This document shows positions 51,750-56,007 of a DNA stretch of 56,007 bases, piece by piece. This DNA comes from a bacterium BMS3Abin06. GTDB lineage: Bacteria > Nitrospirota > Thermodesulfovibrionia > UBA6902. Each line of letters begins with the position of its first letter. Position 1 is the first letter of the stretch. Under the pieces are notes generated by a model. The model searched no databases. It saw only the letters and a program-made list of their open reading frames with translations, and was not told the DNA's origin. Location of the stretch: assembly GCA_002897895.1 (NCBI GenBank), contig BDSY01000025.1:1-56007 (forward strand), in the 5' to 3' direction. The position numbers and the translations under genes were made by a program.

Positions 51750-52033
51750 TTACTTCCTCCTATCATCATGAGGAGTAATGTTCACGACTTGAACCAATAT
51801 GTCTTTTTCAACAACCTTGTAAATCAGGCCATATTTAATACTTATAGTCTTGATGACCTGAAGCCTTTCCAATCACCTCGCAAAGCCTCATCATGAAAGC
51901 CCTTAATAAATCCTAATCCTGAAAGGCCTGATATCCTTGCAATATCCTTCCATTTTTCATAACGCTTTAATATTTCAACAGGTAAAGCGCTAAGCTGTTT
52001 AGCCACTCGACGATGCTCATATATTTCCCACAT
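51750..52033 (-). pseudogene. RelE/ParE-family toxin, frameshifted
   Basis: From ATG 52033 the frame gives 63 residues beginning MWEIYEHRRVAKQLSALPVE and ending FRSSRL, then a stop. A shift of two bases restores SIKYGLIYKVVEKDILVQVV and NITPHDDRRK to a TAA at 51750. Together these make a normal 92-residue toxin of the RelE/HigB type. The C-terminal strand holds the catalytic/RNA-binding residues, so the toxin is probably inactive, unless the shift is a sequencing error. The antitoxin gene is intact. Confidence 0.75.
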
Positions 52034-52147
52034 GCTTTATTGTATATATACTATATATGATATGTCAATTTATCGCGGCTGTCAATATTATTTATTACTC
52101 TGCACAACGACAAGGATAACCCACAACGGAGCAAGGAATAAGGCATT

Positions 52148-52284
52148 ATGAATCAGAAAGACGTGAATAGCAAGAAAAAGTTAAAAAGTCACCTGTGGTA
52201 GTCGTTGGGTTCATCCTGTGGTTATCATTTGCTGGCGAGTGGTCTACACTACTGCTTATATACATCTCCTCTGCCCTTGATTGA
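52148..52284 (+). pseudogene. Frameshifted small membrane-protein remnant
   Basis: ATG 52148 begins MNQKDVNSKKKLK. One base missing in a run of five A's moves the frame, after which KSPVVVVGFILWLSFAGEWS and TLLLIYIS follow to TGA 52282-52284. The second part is a clear hydrophobic segment. The gene's 3' end overlaps the relE gene on the other strand, so the relBE module may have replaced the rest of it. No function can be assigned. Confidence 0.35.
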
Positions 52285-52512
52285 TTTTATCTCAACAGTT
52301 CTGCTTTTAATATTTACTTCGTAAATAATTCTAAAGCTACCCATTTTGTAGCGGTATTTACCCTCAAGTTTTCCATGCAATTTTTTAATATGTGGGTTAG
52401 AAAGTGGTTCTAAGCTGAGCGTATCTATGCACTTATTTAATCTTCTTTTAGTATCCTTGCTCTGTTTTCTGTAATACTTTTCTGCTTCGTGAGAAATGAA
52501 GACGTCATACAT
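52249..52512 (-). CDS. RelE-family mRNA-interferase toxin
   Basis: An 87-residue toxin: YDVFISHEAEKYYRKQSKDTKRRL, LHGKLEGKYRYKMGSFRIIYEV and the C-terminal IKSIKGRGDVYKQ match RelE/ParE proteins, with the conserved Arg and Tyr residues present. The start overlaps the antitoxin gene end by 8 bases, a typical antitoxin-first arrangement. It appears intact. Confidence 0.85.
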   Translation of the reverse strand: MYDVFISHEAEKYYRKQSKDTKRRLNKCIDTLSLEPLSNPHIKKLHGKLEGKYRYKMGSFRIIYEVNIKSRTVEIKSIKGRGDVYKQ

Positions 52513-52741
52513 TTTCTTTTACCTCTGACCACTTCTTAAAGTGGCCAGACTTGAAGTCCTCGTCTCCTTTCATGATACTTTGAAGAAAATCTTTATCATT
52601 GAGTATTTCCTTTGTAGCTTTAAGCTCTTCTTTTACTTTAAGGAAAGTAATAAAGTCTGCTACTTCATTTTTACTTTTTTTTGAGAGCTTTTCAAGATCG
52701 GTAAAAATCTTTCCCTCATTAGCAGCCGCTGTCTTGCTCAT
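52505..52741 (-). CDS. Antitoxin of the RelE pair
   Basis: A 78-residue charged protein. It starts MSKTAAANEGKIFTDLEKLS, has LSKKSKNEVADFITFLKVKEEL (helical, DUF2281-like) and ends in the acidic GDEDFKSGHFKKWSEVKENV tail that commonly wraps the toxin. ATG 52741 with GGAGGAG directly upstream is used; an ATG four codons earlier would include that site. Family is only approximately identified from the tail and context. Confidence 0.75.
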   Translation of the reverse strand: MSKTAAANEGKIFTDLEKLSKKSKNEVADFITFLKVKEELKATKEILNDKDFLQSIMKGDEDFKSGHFKKWSEVKENV

Positions 52742-52831
52742 TGTCTCCTCCAATTATATTTTTAATAAAATTATAACATATAGAAAGGATTAACAATGCT
52801 GTCATGAGTGATTAATTTACGTACAGACCGG

Positions 52832-52902
52832 GTAGGTCGGGAGCCTCACGCCTCCATCGCCCCCCTAAGAACTGTGCAAGCAAGTTTCCCGGCACACAGC
52901 TC
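52832..52902 (-). ncRNA. Group II intron remnant: domains V and VI
   Basis: On the minus strand a 34-base segment at 52902-52869 begins GAGCTGTGTGCCGGGAAACT and ends GCACAGTTC. It has the domain V length, the catalytic AGC triad and a GAAA loop, and its arms pair. It is followed by a domain VI-like hairpin (GGAGGCGTGAGGCTCC) and an end at CGACCTACC. No reverse-transcriptase/maturase frame lies upstream (52903-53400), so the intron is degraded or ORF-less. The stretch 52903-53276 is non-coding and holds nothing else I can identify. Confidence 0.65.
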
Positions 52903-53276
52903 AAGCCCCTGTAAGGTTAAAACCCGGCAGTTGTTTGTTAACTTTCACTGTTATTGTAGGGCCGGGAGTTCCCGAGATGGCCGATAAAGTATGATTGTCC
53001 TGCAACCTGCAAGGACCGAAATATGGTAGGATTGCCGGTTTGGATGACATCTTTCTGAAGTCCCTTGACTTTTATGTACCTAACGGTACTGCTTCGTTAT
53101 CTTTTTATTTGTTCTTTTCTTTTTTAAAATCTAAGCATGTGAGAAGTAATAGAGCCGCAATCTGAAACCAACTTCATGTCCCGGATGTGTATGACAAATA
53201 TTGTAGTTTATATCTTCTTTTTTGTCTTTATAATTTTCCGGCGTTCAAAAGCAAATCAGACAATTTGTATTCAATG

Positions 53277-53333
53277 GGTGGTGTCAGGGAAATCTGAAGA
53301 ATGGAGCCCTGACACTGACACCACCTTTTTTTT
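53277..53333 (+). terminator. Strong bistable terminator-like hairpin
   Basis: GGTGGTGTCAG (53277-53287) pairs with CTGACACCACC (53315-53325) in an 11-bp stem followed by eight T's. Inside it GTGTCAGGG can pair alternatively with CCCTGACAC. No plus-strand gene lies within 500 bases upstream, so it may end an unrecognised RNA or belong to an IS or intron end. Confidence 0.55.
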
Positions 53334-53422
53334 GTTTGCAGACCTGTAGGATATTAACATGCTTGAAACCGTTTTAAAAATAAAAACTATCAAAAACCAG
53401 AACGACGCCGCTGGTCTGCATT

Positions 53423-54130
53423 TTATTCCAACCCCTTTATTTGTTTAACCCGACGGTCATTTTCATTTAAATGGATTTCTATCTGTTTCCCTGTGTTCAT
53501 TCCGATATATGGATCTGATGCGGCAACTAATATAGGGAACACCTCTCGGAGGTCCCCACTGCTACCAGAACTTGTCACCGTTGTCTTCCAAAGTTGTTGC
53601 ATGGTTTTGTCCTGACGATAAACATCAAGATCAATACAAACAATAATCAAGTATCGAGAATAAGATGGCTGGGGCTTGGGGGGGGAAAGGTCTGTCAAAG
53701 AAGTATTCAGATTAGTTGACTTTGTTATACTCCCATATGTCTCAGAATATCTACCTGAGCTATATGAAGATGCTTTAAAAGTACTCGTTTCAGCACCAAT
53801 TTTCGGAAAGACGAGCCGAGGGGAAGAAATCGGATTAACTTGAGGGTCACTTATTCCATAGCGTAAGAAAATCGCAACATCAGCAGAATTGAAGTCAGTC
53901 GTTTCTTTGAAGCCATGCCTTGAGAGGGCTCGCTTTACGTATAGTGAATACTCTTGGAATTGAAGATCGTTAACATTCACTCCTTCATTGGAGGGCAATA
54001 AAATATAATTCTTTTTTTGTGATTCATACCCTGCGTTAATTGAATCAACTTTAACCATATACATTTGACCAGTACATCCTGCTCCAACTAATAACAAATA
54101 CAAAACCAACAAATATTTTAAATGTCGCAT
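53423..54130 (-). CDS. Putative outer-membrane lipoprotein (DUF4136-like)
   Basis: A 235-residue protein with a lipoprotein signal peptide: LKYLLVLYLLLVGAGC, lipobox with C19. The mature part reads NYILLPSNEG, LQFQEYSLYVKRALSRHGF, DVAIFLRYGI and a Ser/Thr-rich loop, then LDVYRQDKTMQQLWKTTVTSSGSSGDL, resembling DUF4136 lipoproteins. Its ATG lies 81 bases from the next gene on the same strand, with no clear operon link. Function unknown. Confidence 0.7.
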   Translation of the reverse strand: MRHLKYLLVLYLLLVGAGCTGQMYMVKVDSINAGYESQKKNYILLPSNEGVNVNDLQFQEYSLYVKRALSRHGFKETTDFNSADVAIFLRYGISDPQVNPISSPRLVFPKIGAETSTFKASSYSSGRYSETYGSITKSTNLNTSLTDLSPPKPQPSYSRYLIIVCIDLDVYRQDKTMQQLWKTTVTSSGSSGDLREVFPILVAASDPYIGMNTGKQIEIHLNENDRRVKQIKGLE

Positions 54131-54211
54131 GTGCTACATCCCCCCTTGCATATTTTTGGAACTATGTATTCTGTTTTATGGCTAACAATGAAGCCTAAAG
54201 GTACTATCAGG

Positions 54212-54856
54212 TTATATGTTTTTAATATTTGTCAATGCCGTTACTACAAACAATATAAACATTAAAAATTGAGCTACAGTATAATTGCCTTGCCAAAATA
54301 AATTTTTCACTGCTCTGCGAGAAGGCGTTAAACGATCTCGCAAACCTGTTGTAAATTCTTTCATTAATTTCTTATGAATGATTTTAGGAAATGCCTTACA
54401 GTATTCAGTTGATATAACATTCACATCGATATTCGTTTGTACTTCTAAATTATGCTTTTCAGCCATTTCCAGGATTTTTTCTTCATCCATTTCATGTTTT
54501 TCCATGATAGACATAACTCTTATGTTTATTTCTTCTCTTATCGATTGCATAATCTGGCAATGGAGGGCTTTGTATTTGGCTAGAAATCCAAACAAGGCAG
54601 ATATAACCAAACAATAAATTGAATATTTTATTCCATTTGCACCGAGCACAGGTATAAGCTTGTCAATATTGGAAATCATTAATGCTGCTGTAGCGCCAGT
54701 ACCTGCTAAAAGCCACATCGAAAACTTATCAATAATAGAGCTGCTACTTAATGCTCCTATAAACATTCCTTCAACAAAGCCTATTTCAGCATTACCTTTA
54801 TTAATTGACGCCCAGTTATCAAGAGCTTTTTTTAAATCATCCGATGGATTTGTCAT
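54212..54856 (-). CDS. Hypothetical membrane protein
   Basis: A 214-residue protein with hydrophobic segments at about 46-62 (FSMWLLAGTGATAALMIS), 77-93 (YSIYCLVISALFGFLA) and 193-210 (AQFLMFILFVVTALTNI), and a soluble, acidic helical domain between (MEKHEMDEEKILEMAEKHN). I recognise no family. Codon use is AT-rich compared with the nuo region, consistent with acquired DNA. The IS110-type sequence starts just beyond its 5' end. Confidence 0.6.
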   Translation of the reverse strand: MTNPSDDLKKALDNWASINKGNAEIGFVEGMFIGALSSSSIIDKFSMWLLAGTGATAALMISNIDKLIPVLGANGIKYSIYCLVISALFGFLAKYKALHCQIMQSIREEINIRVMSIMEKHEMDEEKILEMAEKHNLEVQTNIDVNVISTEYCKAFPKIIHKKLMKEFTTGLRDRLTPSRRAVKNLFWQGNYTVAQFLMFILFVVTALTNIKNI

Positions 54857-54882
54857 TTTAATTTCTTATATAACGATGTCTG

Positions 54883-55066
54883 ATGCTCAACCTGTACGAT
54901 ATGTATAGCTAAGGTGTCGTTTGTACATCTAAAGATAGCGAAAGTCAAAAAGGCTCCTGCGGTTGAGCATTCATGACCATCAATTTGATACTAATAAAGA
55001 CCTCCACTTCATCATGCCGGAATACGGTATGATGAAGTATCCCAAAAACTTTATTTCAAGGAGGTC
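54883..55066 (+). ncRNA. Structured upstream end of the IS110 element, possible bridge RNA
   Basis: ATGCTCAACC (54883-54892) and GGTTGAGCAT (54961-54970) are perfect inverted copies. GACCTCC (54999-55005) pairs with the transposase Shine-Dalgarno GGAGGTC (55060-55066), enclosing a 14-bp hairpin ACTTCATCATGCCG/CGGTATGATGAAGT (55006-55038). IS110-family elements encode a guide (bridge) RNA in this upstream end. The fold could also hide the ribosome-binding site. The RNA assignment is an inference from family position. Confidence 0.45.
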
Positions 55067-55069
55067 TGT

Positions 55070-55690
55070 ATGAGATTTTACAGCAAGCAACACAAACATT
55101 ATTGTGGAGTTGATCTCCACGCCAAAACCATGTATGTGTGTATTATTGACAAGGAGGCGAAGATAGTCAAGCAAAAAAACATCAAGTCCAATCCTGCTGC
55201 ATTTTTGAAGGCAATCGACAAATGTCGTGATGATATTGTCGTATCCGCAGAATGCATGTTCACCTGGTACTGGCTGGCTGATCTGTGCGCAGAGGAAAAC
55301 ATACCTTTTATCCTCGGACATGCTTTGTATATGAAAGCTATTCATGGAGGCAAGGCAAAGAATGACAGAATCGATGCATATAAAATTGCATACCTTTTAC
55401 GAGGTGGCAATATCCCAATGGCATATGTCTATCCGCCTGAGATGAGGGCAACACGTGATCTCATGAGAAGAAGAAACCATCTTGTGAGAAAGAGGGGCGA
55501 ACTGCTGGCTCATATTCAGAACACCAATCACCAGTATAATCTGCCGCCCCTGGTGAAAAAAATCCGTTACAAAGGAAACCAGGAAGGTCTTATTGAACAC
55601 TTCGGAGATGAATGTGTTCAAAAGAGCATGGAAACGAACCTTTCTCTTATTGACCATTATGGCGCGCTTTTGAGCAAGCTTGAATATTAG
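55070..55690 (+). pseudogene. IS110-family transposase, C-terminally truncated
   Basis: A 206-residue N-terminal part with the DEDD catalytic domain: CGVDLHAKTMYVCIID (first Asp), VSAECMFTWYW (Glu), then the linker GGKAKNDRIDAYKIAYLLRGG (final Asp residues) and a coiled-coil part. Complete IS110 transposases are 300-400 residues and have a C-terminal domain with the catalytic Ser; this one stops after LLSKLEY. The ending is therefore a truncation. Ribosome-binding site AAGGAGGTC is strong but can pair with upstream sequence. Confidence 0.85.
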
Positions 55691-55938
55691 CCTGGATTTT
55701 CACATAAATAATTCACCTAACAATTTATCATAAAATTCATTAATTATCGAAGTTGGCGAATCTTAATACCCCCCGAATTATAAGGCTTCTGTTAAGAAAC
55801 CTACCCGGATGAACAATTCTTTTGTGTTTTTAGATTATCTAAATTAAAAATAGTTGCAATAATGTTACATGTATATTATGATAACTGTGTAGTCTTTATA
55901 TGTACTGTAAATACAACGTATTTTTACATTCATTATTT

Positions 55939-56007
55939 ATGGCTATCAAAAGAAAAAAATTAATAAGTGGTATTAAATTAACTAATTCGCTAACAAAAGA
56001 GGCCAAA
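55939..56007 (+). CDS. Possible gene start running off the right edge
   Basis: ATG 55939 opens 23 codons (MAIKRKKLISGIKLTNSLTK and on) uninterrupted to the window end. It is basic and has no visible ribosome-binding site. The preceding 248 bases after the IS110 fragment (55691-55938) are AT-rich and contain no recognisable gene; TATTATGAT-type -10 sequences occur there. Too short to identify. Confidence 0.25.
   Translation, partial: MAIKRKKLISGIKLTNSLTKEAK

Overview
The window looks like a chromosomal segment of a free-living, anaerobic or microaerophilic Gram-negative bacterium. A complete 14-gene complex I operon, c-type cytochrome and haem-sensor genes, a selenocysteine-containing SelD and many short palindromic repeats suggest a Nitrospirota (Thermodesulfovibrionia-like) or deltaproteobacterial-grade lineage. 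This placement is inferred from gene content; no marker phylogeny was possible.

Layout. 1-2151: the 3' end of an IS630-type transposase, then a membrane cytochrome b/c protein and an FAD/NAD(P) oxidoreductase. 2244-2329: tRNA-Leu. 2417-17031 (minus): the complete nuoA-N operon, read from a promoter that lies almost on the nuoA start codon. 17466-28593 (plus): a 12-gene cluster and the most unusual part of the window. It holds a haem-binding histidine kinase, a response regulator, two DRTGG proteins, two HATPase proteins, a PHP protein, a receiver fused to a lipoyl-lysine-less GcvH-like domain, a receiver fused to NuoE, a [2Fe-2S] ferredoxin, a HydB/NuoF-like flavoprotein and a NuoG paralogue. 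It reads as a second, soluble NADH-oxidising module wired to phosphorelay components. 28604-32883: tRNA-Arg, a GT39-type membrane glycosyltransferase, tRNA-Gln, a LysR regulator and selD. The selD gene is intact only if an in-frame UGA is read as selenocysteine.

33254-41829 (mostly minus): a housekeeping block yicC-remA-gmk-rpoZ-coaBC-aroQ-pepQ-efp-accB-accC-thiE, interrupted between coaBC and aroQ by a MITE-like repeat carrying a four-helix-bundle gene remnant. 41876-42942: a branched-chain aminotransferase gene preceded by what looks like a classical translational attenuator: a promoter, a leader peptide with three consecutive Val codons, mutually exclusive RNA segments and a terminator. 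42920-45633: truncated and intact redox and methyltransferase genes. 45800-47758: an AAA ATPase/DUF4276 pair that may be a defence system. 47789-51276: a cupin, a NamZ-type muramidase and a fused MurU-AmgK protein, i.e. a MurNAc recycling pathway. The fusion gene carries two palindromic repeats within its coding sequence.

51277-56007 is accessory DNA: two toxin-antitoxin pairs (one toxin frameshifted), a frameshifted membrane-protein remnant, a group II intron domain V/VI remnant, a lipoprotein, an unknown membrane protein and a truncated IS110 transposase with a structured upstream region. No CRISPR array and no rRNA gene were seen.
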